Notes under the pieces: generated by a model
Told to the model about the DNA's origin: nothing
The model's input: only the letters and a program-made list of their open reading frames with translations
The model's database searches: none
Assembly: GCA_050875145.1 (NCBI GenBank)
Contig: JBNMLH010000013.1
Location: 46,875 to 110,874, forward strand
Direction of reading: 5' to 3'
Length of the DNA stretch: 64,000 nucleotides
Source of the DNA: CAG-411 sp050875145
Lineage (GTDB): Bacteria; Bacillota; Clostridia; Lachnospirales; Lachnospiraceae
Shown here: positions 44,957-54,843 of the stretch, piece by piece
How positions within the stretch are numbered: the stretch's first letter is position 1
Layout: each line of letters starts with the position of its first letter
Made by a program: the position numbers and the translations under genes

Positions 44957-47230
44957 GTGTTTAAGCGAAAAACAATAAAGGAGTTGGATGATTTTTTTGT
45001 CCCGTTGAGTCAGAGGGAAGAAAAGGGCATCTATTTTTATAGGATAGCAGGTTATAATGATACAATTGGAAAATTCTTGAAACAGTATTATGAAACTGCT
45101 AGACAGCAGGGAGTAATTATAGAAGGAAGAATTGCAAATCCAGATGAAAATAATTTATCCTATTATTATGAAATAATGGGTATGGAATTTCAGAACAGTA
45201 TGGAATTTATAATGACGCATTTGAAAAAATGGATGCCAAGAATGAGTGACTTTGCAGTAGATACGGTGGCAACGGCTATGTACGATACCCTTTGCAGGTT
45301 GCAAGAAAAAGGGAAAAATGAAAATATGTTAAAGAATGCATATGTAAAATTTATGTGCTGGCTATATTACAAATTTGAGCGAATTGCCAATCAACTGGGA
45401 GCAGAGCAAATCCCTAAGATTTTATACGAGGGAGAGGTTAGCAAGTATGAATTACTGTTTTTGTCTCTGCTATGCAGTGCAGGTTGTGATGTGGTACTTC
45501 TGGAGATAACAGGAGATTCTGCATACCAGCAATTGGATCAAACTTCTGAATTTTCAGATTTGTTGCAAGTGCCAGATATGGGAGCCTTTTCTGCTTCCTA
45601 TGGGATTAAAACGATTGTAAGGGATATGCAAGAGGAGATCGAGAGGCAAAGACTTTATGGAACGATGCCACAATTGATAAATTGTACAAATGCATGGATA
45701 GAAGGAAAAGGATTGGATGATATTCAGAAACCGCCAGTCCTTCGTGGAGAGGATGAGAAGTTATTTTATAATTGTTTTTGCCGTATCAATGGAGTAGAGG
45801 ATAAATTGACTTATGCCAATACGTTGTTTCAGTTTCAATTAGAGCTAAAAAATAGCGGTAGAAAAGTTGTGATTGTGGATGGTGAAATAGCATTGCCTTC
45901 GGTAGAAGAAATCGCGGAAATCAAACGCAGGCAATATACAAAGCAAAATCAGATGTTACTGGATTTAGCCAATAATATCCAATCTGGTTTGGACACAGAG
46001 TTGCAATGTTTAATGCGAAAAGCTTTTTTGGATGTTATGTTGGCAGAGGGAAAAAAATCGGATGAAAATGTAAACAAGCTGATGAATAAAGCTGTATATC
46101 TACTTTGCTGGTTAAAACGTTATCAAACCCTATTATTTACTGATTGGAAACAACCCGACATTGGATGTTTTATTCATTTTGGAGGATGTAAGAACGAAAA
46201 TGAAGCCTTATTTTTAAAAATGTTAGCAAGGCTTCCTGTGGATGTATTGATCTTAAAACCAAATTTGAATGAAACTTGTTGTTTAGAGGACGAATTGTTA
46301 TACGAAATCAATGATATGGAAACATTGTCTATACAGGCATATCCGCAGGAAAATGCTGATTTACATATTGGCACAGTTGCATATCATGCGGAACGGGATT
46401 TAGATACGCTACTGTATGAGGACACAGGAATGTATCGGAATCAACAGTATAGTAAAGCGAATGCAATTACATTAAAAACGATGTACGAAGAAATCAATTT
46501 GCTTTGGAGAGAGCCGTTGTCGTATCGACCAAATTTTAGTACGGTGGGTGATACCGTAAATATGCCGGTTATTTTTTCTAAAGTATCGGGAGTGAAACAG
46601 GGTGACGTCAAGCAATATTGGAGAGACATAAAGACATTGTTGACGGAGGACACTTTTTTTATAACGGAAGCACCATATCTTCAATCAACGGATCCAAATC
46701 CAATCAAGGCGTATGTGGTGGGATTTTATAAAAATGGAAGATTAAATCGAACCAAAATAAAAGAACATCCCTCGTATCCTTATGGATTTTTAAGAGAAGA
46801 GATACAGGACTATATTTTGGATAAGTTGGAGCTTTTAATAGAGCAAAGGTTTATCAAGGGAACCTTTGAAAATGGAACAGAATATACCATTATTGCTACT
46901 GTTCTGAATTTGCCAAAAGACATTGTAAGGATGCTTCAAAAGTTTGACTTTACAAAAGAAAATCCAAAGCTTGTATACGTTAATACAAAAGAAGAAATGA
47001 TTTCTCTTGAGGATACCATATTAGTGACATTTCTTAACTTAATTGGATTTGATGTTGTATTTTTTGTACCAACCGGTTATCAAACTGTTGAAAAATATTT
47101 TAATGGTAAGTCAATAGAGGAACATCAGATTGGTGAGTATATGTATGATTTACGTGTGCCTAATATGGCGATGGTTTCCTTATCAGGAAAAGCAAAATGG
47201 AGAGACAAAATTTTTAAGAGAGGAGTTTAA
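44957..47230 (+). CDS. yceG: YceG-type protein of the Ter/TelA stress module
   Basis: A 757-residue soluble protein, start FKRKTIKELDDFFVPLSQRE. It resembles the YceG family linked to terD and telA genes in Bacillus and relatives, a putative component of a Ter-associated biosynthetic module. It shows two alternating alpha/beta regions (for example DVVLLEITGD near residue 180 and DVLILKPNLNE near 430). No catalytic motif can be named. The GTG start at 44957 has GAAGGTG upstream. telA follows after 3 bases. Confidence 0.75.
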   Translation: MFKRKTIKELDDFFVPLSQREEKGIYFYRIAGYNDTIGKFLKQYYETARQQGVIIEGRIANPDENNLSYYYEIMGMEFQNSMEFIMTHLKKWMPRMSDFAVDTVATAMYDTLCRLQEKGKNENMLKNAYVKFMCWLYYKFERIANQLGAEQIPKILYEGEVSKYELLFLSLLCSAGCDVVLLEITGDSAYQQLDQTSEFSDLLQVPDMGAFSASYGIKTIVRDMQEEIERQRLYGTMPQLINCTNAWIEGKGLDDIQKPPVLRGEDEKLFYNCFCRINGVEDKLTYANTLFQFQLELKNSGRKVVIVDGEIALPSVEEIAEIKRRQYTKQNQMLLDLANNIQSGLDTELQCLMRKAFLDVMLAEGKKSDENVNKLMNKAVYLLCWLKRYQTLLFTDWKQPDIGCFIHFGGCKNENEALFLKMLARLPVDVLILKPNLNETCCLEDELLYEINDMETLSIQAYPQENADLHIGTVAYHAERDLDTLLYEDTGMYRNQQYSKANAITLKTMYEEINLLWREPLSYRPNFSTVGDTVNMPVIFSKVSGVKQGDVKQYWRDIKTLLTEDTFFITEAPYLQSTDPNPIKAYVVGFYKNGRLNRTKIKEHPSYPYGFLREEIQDYILDKLELLIEQRFIKGTFENGTEYTIIATVLNLPKDIVRMLQKFDFTKENPKLVYVNTKEEMISLEDTILVTFLNLIGFDVVFFVPTGYQTVEKYFNGKSIEEHQIGEYMYDLRVPNMAMVSLSGKAKWRDKIFKRGV

Positions 47231-47233
47231 AAA

Positions 47234-48385
47234 ATGGGATTAGATTTTACAAAGACATCTTCAGGAAATCGACCGATTATAGGAGGAACACCAGAGACAA
47301 AGAATGAAATTGATGTAGTAGAAAGTTATGATATTGTTGCAGACAGGGAGCAGATGAACAGTACCTTGGTAAATTCGCCAGAGGTAGATGCTATTGTAAG
47401 CACGATTGAGGTCAATAATTTAGAAACAATCGTAACCTTTGGTGCAGAAGTTGCAGAGGAGATTTCCAAGGCATCGGATATTGTATTAAATAGTATGAAC
47501 ATGTCGCAATTGGATGATTCTAGTGAGATGTTGAATACGTTGGCAAAGATTATGGATAAATTTGATGTAGAAGAATTAAAGGAGAATCCGGGACTATTTG
47601 GAAAGCTTTTTGGCAACTTGAGGAAACAGCTTGATAAAATCCTTGCAAAATACCATACTATGGGAGATGAGGTTGACAAGATTTATGTACAGTTAAAACA
47701 GTACGAATCGGAAATAAAGCAGTCGAATCGAAAATTAGAGCAAATGTTTGAGGCAAATGTAAATTATTATCATGAATTGGTAAAATACATTTTAGCAGGG
47801 GAACAGGGCTGTAGAGAATTAGAGGCGTATATCGCACAGAGACAGCAGAATATGGAAACCACTGGTGACAGCTCCATTCAATTCGAAATTACTTCATTAA
47901 ATCAGGCACTAATGATGCTGGAGCAAAGAACACAGGACCTTCGTACAGCAGAAAGTGTGGCAATGCAGTCTATTCCTATGATTAAGACGATGGAGTTCAC
48001 CAATATGAATCTGGTTCGTAAGATTAATTCAGCCTTTATTATTACATTACCAGTATTTAAGCAGGCATTGGCACAGGCACTTATGTTAAAGAGACAAAAA
48101 GTTCAGGCTGATGCCATGTCAGCCTTAGATGAAAAAACAAATGAGATGCTTATTAAGAACGCCAGAAATACGGTAGAGCAGTCAAAAGCAACAGCTCGAA
48201 TGGCTTCTGGAAGTTCTATTAAGATAGAAACATTAGAGACTACATGGAAAACAATTGTAAATGGTATTGATGAAACGAAACAAATTCAGGAAAATGCCAG
48301 AAAACAACGTGTAGAGGACCAAAAAAGATTAGAAACAATAAAACAAGAGTTTAGCAAAATGTATCATATGCCAGACAAAAAATAA
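47234..48385 (+). CDS. TelA-family toxic anion resistance protein
   Basis: A 383-residue, mostly coiled-coil protein with the TelA pattern: GKLFGNLRKQLDKILAKYHTMGDEVDKIYVQL-type helices in the middle (about residues 120-150), MLEQRTQDLRTAES near 235 and TLETTWKTIVNGIDETKQIQ near the end. TelA/YceH proteins go with TerD in tellurite and envelope-stress operons; the biochemical activity is unknown. The tight spacing to yceG and terD marks one operon. Confidence 0.88.
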   Translation: MGLDFTKTSSGNRPIIGGTPETKNEIDVVESYDIVADREQMNSTLVNSPEVDAIVSTIEVNNLETIVTFGAEVAEEISKASDIVLNSMNMSQLDDSSEMLNTLAKIMDKFDVEELKENPGLFGKLFGNLRKQLDKILAKYHTMGDEVDKIYVQLKQYESEIKQSNRKLEQMFEANVNYYHELVKYILAGEQGCRELEAYIAQRQQNMETTGDSSIQFEITSLNQALMMLEQRTQDLRTAESVAMQSIPMIKTMEFTNMNLVRKINSAFIITLPVFKQALAQALMLKRQKVQADAMSALDEKTNEMLIKNARNTVEQSKATARMASGSSIKIETLETTWKTIVNGIDETKQIQENARKQRVEDQKRLETIKQEFSKMYHMPDKK

Positions 48386-48400
48386 GAGGAGGTTGTTAAT

Positions 48401-48982
48401 ATGCCAATTAATTTAACAAAAGGACAGAAAGTAGATTTAACAAAGGGAAATCCAAGTTTGAAAAATATTATGGTAGGCCTGGGTTGGGATGTAAATGCAT
48501 TTGATTCAGGTGCAGATTTTGATTTGGATGCGACCGTTTTTATGGTTGGGGCAAATGGAAAATGTCCGACAGAGAAAGAATTTATATTTTACGGAAATCT
48601 GACGCATGACAGTGAAGCCGTACAGCATATGGGAGATAATCTTACTGGAGAAGGGGATGGAGATGATGAACAGATTAAGGTGGATCTCACAAAAATCCCT
48701 TCTAACATTGATAAGATTGCCTTTACAGTAACGATTTATGATTCAGATGTTCGAAAACAGAATTTTGGACAGGTTTCCAATGCCTATATTCGTATTGTAG
48801 ACGAAACAACAGGAACAGAAATCATTCGCTATGATTTAGGTGAAGACTTTTCGATTGAAACGGCTGTTGTGGTGGGTGAGTTATATCGTCACAATGGAGA
48901 TTGGAAGTTTAATGCAATTGGAAGTGGCTTTCAGGGAGGACTTGCAGCACTTTGTGGGCATTATGGAATTGATGCAGAATAA
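48401..48982 (+). CDS. TerD-family calcium-binding stress protein (first)
   Basis: A 193-residue TerD protein beginning MPINLTKGQKVDLTKGNPSL. It has GLGWDVN, FDLDATVFMV and the acidic calcium loop DNLTGEGDGDDEQI near residue 85. TerD domains bind Ca2+ and act in envelope or oxidative stress in many bacteria. All acidic ligands are present. Followed 11 bases later by a second copy. Confidence 0.92.
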   Translation: MPINLTKGQKVDLTKGNPSLKNIMVGLGWDVNAFDSGADFDLDATVFMVGANGKCPTEKEFIFYGNLTHDSEAVQHMGDNLTGEGDGDDEQIKVDLTKIPSNIDKIAFTVTIYDSDVRKQNFGQVSNAYIRIVDETTGTEIIRYDLGEDFSIETAVVVGELYRHNGDWKFNAIGSGFQGGLAALCGHYGIDAE

Positions 48983-48993
48983 GGAGAGATTCT

Positions 48994-49581
48994 ATGGCAG
49001 TTAGATTACAAAAAGGACAGAAGGTAAGTCTTACAAAGGAAAATCCAGGATTATCCACTATTTTGGTAGGTCTTGGTTGGGATGAGGTAAAACAATCTAA
49101 GTTGTTTTTCTTGAAAAAGGCAGAGGCAATCGATTGCGATGCTTCTGCAATCCTATTAAAAGATGGAAAATTTGTTATGAAAAGTGATCTTGTATATTTT
49201 GGAAATTTAAGTCATTTATCCGATTCCGTTACACATATGGGAGATAATCTGACAGGCGCAGGCGATGGTGATGATGAACAGATTCTTATCAATCTGACAC
49301 AGGTGCCTGCTGACTATGATCGTATCGTAATTGTGGTAAATATTTACGATGCTGTTCAAAGAAAACAACATTTTGACATGATTAAAAATGCGTTTATCCG
49401 TATTGTAGACGGAAGGACAAATCGGGAAATGTGTCGATATGATCTTTCTGAAAATTATGCAGGGATGACAGCTATGATTTTTGGAGAATTATATCGAGAA
49501 GGAAGCGAATGGAAATTCAAAGCCATTGGACAGGGGACAACAGATACTTCTGTTGCGAAAACAGTGGAAAGATATAGGTAA
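48994..49581 (+). CDS. TerD-family protein (second)
   Basis: A 195-residue paralogue of the preceding protein: MAVRLQKGQKVSLTKENPGL, GLGWDEV and the calcium loop DNLTGAGDGDDEQI. It has a short lysine-rich insertion (SKLFFLKKAE) before the first acidic strand that the first copy lacks. The two may form mixed assemblies. The P-type Ca2+ ATPase gene follows 85 bases downstream. Confidence 0.92.
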   Translation: MAVRLQKGQKVSLTKENPGLSTILVGLGWDEVKQSKLFFLKKAEAIDCDASAILLKDGKFVMKSDLVYFGNLSHLSDSVTHMGDNLTGAGDGDDEQILINLTQVPADYDRIVIVVNIYDAVQRKQHFDMIKNAFIRIVDGRTNREMCRYDLSENYAGMTAMIFGELYREGSEWKFKAIGQGTTDTSVAKTVERYR

Positions 49582-49666
49582 TTTTGTTATTATGTTAATT
49601 ATAGACTAAAAAAATAAAATCAGGTAACATGTTTTTAGTGAAGCTGAAAAAAACAGGAGGGAAAGA

Positions 49667-52342
49667 ATGAAATTTAATGGTCTAAATGATAGGGAAGTGG
49701 AAGAGTCAAGAAAAAAATACGGCTCTAATATAATTCCTGAATCAGAACCAACTACGTTCTGGCAGGAGTTTAAAGAAACATTTGGAGATCCGATGATTAA
49801 AGTTCTTTTGGCAATTGCAGCACTTATGATTGTCATGTTCTTTTTAGGATATGCAGAAATTTATGAACCATTGGGAACCATTGTGGCAGTGCTTATTGTA
49901 GCTTTCGTATCTGCAAAAACAGGTGTGGCAAGTGATACAAAGTATAGAGAATTGAAGGATAGCACGAAAAAGGATCAGTGCAAGGTACATCGTAATGGCT
50001 TGGTAACAGTAATTGATGTAGATGATGTAGTAGTAGGAGATAAGGTGCTATTGCAGTCTGGAGACAAAGTACCAGCGGATGGTGTATTAGTGGATGGTTC
50101 TTTAAAAATTGACAACTCTGCATTAAATGGTGAGGCAGAGGAATGTCCGAAAAATGCAGTAGATATAACTACTCCATTCCCAGAAGATGTTACTGGAGAT
50201 ACGTTCGTAGATCAATCCTCTCTTTTTAAGGGTGCCGTAATTTTTGACGGAGAAGGTATTTTGGATGTCCGAAAAGTCGGTACGAAAACGATGATGGGCA
50301 AGATGGCAGAAGAAATGCAGGAAGATGAGCCGGACTCTCCATTAAAAGTAAAACTTGCGAAACTTGCAAAACAGATTTCGACCTTTGGTTATATTGGAGC
50401 TATTATTATTGCAGTACTTTATCTTGCACATTCCATTATTTTGGAAGGTGGTTTTGGAGGTTTCTTCGGACAGCCGATTGAAGTGATTATAAAAAGTATT
50501 GTAGAAGCGGTTTCTTTGGCAGTTGTTATTATTGTTTGTGCTGTACCAGAGGGATTACCATTGATGATTTCGCTTGTACTCATGCAAAATACCAGCAAGA
50601 TGCTTGATCATAATGTATTGGTTCGTAAGGCAGAAGGTATTGAGACAGCAGGTTCCCTTAACATTTTATTTAGTGATAAGACAGGTACAATTACAAAAGG
50701 TATGTTAGAAGTCGTAGATTTCTTTACTGCGGACGGACAATCCATTGCCATTGATGAACTTAGTAAGCATAGTAAAGTAAAAGGTTTTGTAGATTTATCC
50801 ATTGGTAAAAATACGCGTTCTATGTTTGACGATACCCATGCTGTAATTGGAGGAAATGCTACCGATCAGGCACTTATGAAGTTTTTAGGGGAAAATACCT
50901 ATAATACATTAATCAATGATACTGAATGCATTGTAACCGAACAACAGGGATTTAATTCTGCTAATAAGTTCAGTCAGGCAAGAATTGAAAATTTGGGAAA
51001 AACATTTTATAAGGGTGCACCTGAAGTATTGCTTGCAAACGCAAAGAAATTTATAGATGCACAGGGAAATGAACAGCCATTAGATAAGGCAGTATTGGAT
51101 AAGAAGATTGACGGATTGGCTGCAAAGGCAATGCGTGTGTTAGCATTTGGATATTCAGAAAAAGGTCTTGTGATGGACCAAGTAAATGATGATATTGTAA
51201 TTACTGGTCTGGTTGGTATTCGTGATGATGTTCGTGCAGAAGCGAAGGATGCGATTAAGGAAGTACAGGATGCGGGTATTCAGGTTGTTATGATTACAGG
51301 TGACCGATTAGAAACAGCAGTTGCCATTGCAAGAGACGCGGGATTGTTAAAGACAGAGGCAGACAAAGCAATTACTTCAAAGCAGTTAAATGAAATGTCA
51401 GATGAGGAAGTAAAAAAGATTATTCCACATATTCGAGTGATTGCTCGTGCATTGCCAACAGATAAATCCAGAATGGTTCGTCTATGTCAGGAAATGAACT
51501 TAGTAGTTGGTATGACAGGTGATGGTGTAAATGATTCTCCTGCACTAAAGAGAGCAGATGTAGGTTTTGCTATGGGTAGCGGAACGGAAGCTGCAAAAGA
51601 AGCAGGTAAGATTGTTATTTTGGACGATAACTTTAAATCGATTAAAGATGCAATCTGGTATGGAAGAACGATTTACCATAATATTTTGAAGTTCTGTAAG
51701 TTCCAGCTTGTGATTAACGTAACAGCAGTAATTGTAAGTGCCGTTGCACCATTCTTTGGTGTGGATGAGCCGCTGAAAGTAACACATTTGCTATTTGTAA
51801 ATTTGGTTATGGATGGTCTGGGTGCTATTATGCTCGGTAATGAGCCAGCATTGAAAGAATATATGCATGAAAAACCAAGAAGAAGAGACGAGAGCATTAT
51901 TAGTAAAAAGATGATGGCTCAGATTGGAATTATGGGTGCATGGCTTACGATTGTCAGTTTCTTATATTTGAAATTGCCAGTATTTAAGAATATTTTTACC
52001 GTAGATGGGAAGTACATGGAAGCAGAACATTTAACAGGATATTTTGTTTTGTTTATTGTAGCCGCATTATTTAATGGATTTAATGTGCGTGATGAAGGCG
52101 CTGCAATCTTTAAAGGATTAAATGAGAATACAGGCTTCTTAAAAGTATTTTTTGGTATTATTGCTATTCAGGCATTAATCGTAAATGCAGCATTAGTTCC
52201 ATTGGCTCCATTTAAGTGGATTGGAGAAATGTTTAGCTGTGAACCATTTGGAATCACTGGATGGATTGTTGTAATTCTTTTAGCATTTACAATGATACCA
52301 GTGGATTTAATTCGCAAATTCATAGTAAATCGAATGAAGTAA
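49667..52342 (+). CDS. P-type Ca2+-transporting ATPase
   Basis: An 891-residue IIA/IIB-type calcium pump. It has ten predicted membrane segments, VCAVPEGLPLMISL in segment 4 (the PEGL calcium site), the phosphorylation motif SDKTGTITKG with D337, the nucleotide-binding KGAPE, and the hinge TGDGVNDSPALKRADVGFAMG. It likely expels Ca2+ from the cytoplasm. Its place behind two calcium-binding TerD genes suggests joint calcium handling (inference). GGAGG precedes the ATG. Confidence 0.93.
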   Translation: MKFNGLNDREVEESRKKYGSNIIPESEPTTFWQEFKETFGDPMIKVLLAIAALMIVMFFLGYAEIYEPLGTIVAVLIVAFVSAKTGVASDTKYRELKDSTKKDQCKVHRNGLVTVIDVDDVVVGDKVLLQSGDKVPADGVLVDGSLKIDNSALNGEAEECPKNAVDITTPFPEDVTGDTFVDQSSLFKGAVIFDGEGILDVRKVGTKTMMGKMAEEMQEDEPDSPLKVKLAKLAKQISTFGYIGAIIIAVLYLAHSIILEGGFGGFFGQPIEVIIKSIVEAVSLAVVIIVCAVPEGLPLMISLVLMQNTSKMLDHNVLVRKAEGIETAGSLNILFSDKTGTITKGMLEVVDFFTADGQSIAIDELSKHSKVKGFVDLSIGKNTRSMFDDTHAVIGGNATDQALMKFLGENTYNTLINDTECIVTEQQGFNSANKFSQARIENLGKTFYKGAPEVLLANAKKFIDAQGNEQPLDKAVLDKKIDGLAAKAMRVLAFGYSEKGLVMDQVNDDIVITGLVGIRDDVRAEAKDAIKEVQDAGIQVVMITGDRLETAVAIARDAGLLKTEADKAITSKQLNEMSDEEVKKIIPHIRVIARALPTDKSRMVRLCQEMNLVVGMTGDGVNDSPALKRADVGFAMGSGTEAAKEAGKIVILDDNFKSIKDAIWYGRTIYHNILKFCKFQLVINVTAVIVSAVAPFFGVDEPLKVTHLLFVNLVMDGLGAIMLGNEPALKEYMHEKPRRRDESIISKKMMAQIGIMGAWLTIVSFLYLKLPVFKNIFTVDGKYMEAEHLTGYFVLFIVAALFNGFNVRDEGAAIFKGLNENTGFLKVFFGIIAIQALIVNAALVPLAPFKWIGEMFSCEPFGITGWIVVILLAFTMIPVDLIRKFIVNRMK

Positions 52343-52345
52343 TGT

Positions 52346-52387
52346 AAAAAAAGTCGCAAACTCCAAAAAGGAGTAGCGACTTTTTTT
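52346..52387. terminator. Bidirectional terminator
   Basis: AAAAAAGTCGC-aa-ACTCC pairs with GGAGT-a-GCGACTTTTTTT. A's on one side and T's on the other serve both the Ca2+ ATPase and the converging folate operon. Confidence 0.92.
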
Positions 52388-52388
52388 G

Positions 52389-53246
52389 TTAGTTATCTTC
52401 CTCTAGTAAGGTTAATTCACTATCTGTTTTGGCTTTCAATTCGTCTAATAATAGACAGATTGGTTTCTGGAAAACTGGATGCAACAGATAAGGGTTAAGT
52501 TCACAAAGTGGAACTAATACAAAATCACGTTTCCAGATTTCAGGATGTGGGATTGTTAAATGTTTTTCACTAAGTAAAATGGTATCGTAGAATAAAATAT
52601 CAATGTCAATCGTTCTTGGTCCCCAATGAATTTCACGTACTCTTTTTAGTTCTTTCTCAATGGTTCCAATTAATTCTAGGACTTCATCTGGTGACAATAA
52701 TGTTTTCACAAGGAAAGCACCATTTAAGAAATCATCCTGTTCTTTTACACCATAGGGTTTTGTGGTATAAAGGGAGGAAACTTGTTCTACTTTACAGAGT
52801 GGATGTTCGGAAAAGCAGGTGATTGCACGAGAAATATTTTCTTTTTTATCTCCTAAGTTAGAACCGATTCCTAAATAAACCGTATGCCAACTACGAGTAA
52901 TATCCACGGCAACCGTCTCTAGGGACAACATAATAGGAGCCCAAGGTTTTTTTATAATAACCCGCACTTGATTTACAAGAGAATACGTTAGTAAAATCTC
53001 TTCTGCTAGACGCTCGGCTACGGCCTCAATTAATTGAAAAGTATGCTTTCTCATAAATTGAAATACAGTATTACAAACATCTGCATAATTAACGGACTGG
53101 GTTAGATCATCCTCCTTCCCAGCAGAACGAGTGTCTACGGAAAGCTCAAGGGAGATTAGAAATTTTTGTCCCAGTTGTTGTTCCTGTTCTAAGACACCGT
53201 GGTAGGAAAAGCACTCTAAGTCTTGTATTGTAATTTTATCTTGCAT
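52389..53246 (-). CDS. folK: Bifunctional dihydroneopterin aldolase / HPPK (FolB-FolK)
   Basis: Two folate-pathway enzymes in one 285-residue chain. FolB (about 1-120) starts KITIQDLECFSYHGVLEQEQ and cleaves dihydroneopterin. FolK (about 125-285) has YLGIGSNLGDKKENI and HWGPRTIDIDILFYD and pyrophosphorylates the product. The fusion channels consecutive steps before FolP. No good ribosome binding site lies before the ATG, and a hairpin occupies the leader. Confidence 0.93.
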   Translation of the reverse strand: MQDKITIQDLECFSYHGVLEQEQQLGQKFLISLELSVDTRSAGKEDDLTQSVNYADVCNTVFQFMRKHTFQLIEAVAERLAEEILLTYSLVNQVRVIIKKPWAPIMLSLETVAVDITRSWHTVYLGIGSNLGDKKENISRAITCFSEHPLCKVEQVSSLYTTKPYGVKEQDDFLNGAFLVKTLLSPDEVLELIGTIEKELKRVREIHWGPRTIDIDILFYDTILLSEKHLTIPHPEIWKRDFVLVPLCELNPYLLHPVFQKPICLLLDELKAKTDSELTLLEEDN

Positions 53247-53255
53247 AATTTATAG

Positions 53256-53289
53256 CATGCCTATGTAAACGTCATAGAAACTAGGCATG
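53256..53289. repeat. Inverted repeat between folP and folB-folK
   Basis: CATGCCTA (53256-53263) and TAGGCATG (53282-53289) are exact complements, with a competing inner CTATG/CATAG pair. It lies in the 80-base gap upstream of the fused gene and contains the only purine-rich AGG there. Confidence 0.5.
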
Positions 53290-53326
53290 TATGACTCCTT
53301 TCTAAAAAGTCTATTTCTTCATATAG

Positions 53327-54169
53327 TTATTTTTTGGCATTTAAAATAATATCCGTCATTTTTAAGGCGCGTACATTGCCGCGTACATTGTGTACACGGA
53401 AAATATGGCAGCCATACATACGACCGATTACATTTAGTGCAATTGTTGCTTCTTCCCGTTCATTCATATCTAAAGAAAGAGATTTTCCGATAATTGATTT
53501 ACGAGAAATACCAAGAAGGATTGGCAGATTAAATTTCTTTAAACGTTCAATATAAGCAACACCGTTGATATTCATATCTAAATCTTTCGCAAATCCAATA
53601 CCTGGGTCAAGGATTAATTGCTCTCTTTTGATACCAGCCTGTAATGCAATATCAATGGACTCCTGCAATTCCATCTCTAATAGGGAAAGGTATTCTTCTA
53701 ATGGATATGGTTTATCTCCAGGAAGGAGAGGAATCTCTTTTCGATTATGCATAAGGCAAACAGGTTTGTTATGTTTTGCAACAATACCAGAAATGTTATC
53801 ATCGTATTTTAATCCCCAAATATCATTTAATAAATCTGCACCAGCAGAAAGTGCGGCATCTGCTACTGCACTTTTGTAAGTATCAACAGATAAAGGAATA
53901 TCAAAACGTTTTTTCAGTGCCTCAATTACGGGAACTACACGAGCGATTTCTTCTTCGTCTGAGATTTGGGTATATCCTGGTCTTGTGGATTCACCGCCAA
54001 CATCAATAATAGAAGCACCGTCTGCAATCATTTCAGCCGCATGGTCGATCGCCTTATCTAAGGTGTTGAATTTACTTCCATCTGAAAAAGAATCAGGTGT
54101 TACATTTAAAATTCCCATTACATAGGATGTGCCGTTATTCCAGTCAAATTCTGTATTTCCGATTTTCAT
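53327..54169 (-). CDS. folP: Dihydropteroate synthase
   Basis: It joins p-aminobenzoate to the pterin pyrophosphate and is the sulfonamide target. The 280-residue TIM-barrel shows MGILNVTPDSFSDGSKF, DVGGESTRPGYTQI and the LLGISRKSIIGK loop. GGAGG lies before the ATG. It follows the HD-domain gene by 17 bases. Confidence 0.95.
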   Translation of the reverse strand: MKIGNTEFDWNNGTSYVMGILNVTPDSFSDGSKFNTLDKAIDHAAEMIADGASIIDVGGESTRPGYTQISDEEEIARVVPVIEALKKRFDIPLSVDTYKSAVADAALSAGADLLNDIWGLKYDDNISGIVAKHNKPVCLMHNRKEIPLLPGDKPYPLEEYLSLLEMELQESIDIALQAGIKREQLILDPGIGFAKDLDMNINGVAYIERLKKFNLPILLGISRKSIIGKSLSLDMNEREEATIALNVIGRMYGCHIFRVHNVRGNVRALKMTDIILNAKK

Positions 54170-54186
54170 TTATAAGTCCTCCTGTT

Positions 54187-54666
54187 TTAAAGTGTAAGCG
54201 TGTGATTTTTCCTTGTTTCATCCCAATAGCATTCTTTAGTCATTGCACAGGCAAAGCAATTTCTTGATAAATCATCTGCCCGATACAAGTAGGATGCCAG
54301 TGTATGTTCTGGTTCTTCTTTCTTTCGGTGGGAACCAATTGCATCTATAATAAGTTGTATTTCATCTGCTTTGTATCCAATATCTGTTAAAATTATTTTT
54401 GCCATATCCTGGCTTGCTTTATCATGTGGAGTACCATCCTTATATTCTATTACTCTGCCAATATCGTGAAGTAATGCGGTGGCATAGATTACATCCTGCT
54501 CTAAATCGCTTTGTTCTTTCAAGGCAAGAATATACATAATTCTGGCTACATCACAAAAATGCTCCAATGTATGGCAACAAAATTTACGATCTTTTTCATA
54601 TATATTTATTTTTTGCAGTGCTTCTCGATACAAAGCATGTTCTAAAATCTGTTGGTAACGTTCCAA
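54187..54666 (-). CDS. HD-domain phosphohydrolase of the folate operon
   Basis: A 159-residue HD protein: metal ligands in CCHTLEHFCDVARI and ALLHDIGRV, then DAIGSHRKK. HD proteins remove phosphates from nucleotides or similar compounds; a role in dephosphorylating a pterin intermediate is a guess from position. A TTG start at 54666 is chosen because AGAGGAG lies 7 bases upstream and the promoter at 54722-54750 starts transcription too late for the longer frame. Confidence 0.8.
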   Translation of the reverse strand: MERYQQILEHALYREALQKINIYEKDRKFCCHTLEHFCDVARIMYILALKEQSDLEQDVIYATALLHDIGRVIEYKDGTPHDKASQDMAKIILTDIGYKADEIQLIIDAIGSHRKKEEPEHTLASYLYRADDLSRNCFACAMTKECYWDETRKNHTLTL

Positions 54667-54721
54667 TGCTATTCTCCTCTTATCGGCATTGTTTTCAATG
54701 CTGTATTTGTGTTTCCTATCT

Positions 54722-54750
54722 AGTATAGCATTATTTTTACATAGCGTAAA
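54722..54750 (-). promoter_or_regulatory. Promoter of the folate operon
   Basis: Minus strand TTTACG, 17 bases, TGC-TATACT: an extended -10 promoter. It supports the short start of the HD gene. Confidence 0.65.
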
Positions 54751-54843
54751 GCGTACATTGGTATTCCATAGGGCTGTGTACAACTGTTTGTCATACTATG
54801 AAGGGGGCATGTAAAGAGATAAGGGATTGAACCATACGAAAAC

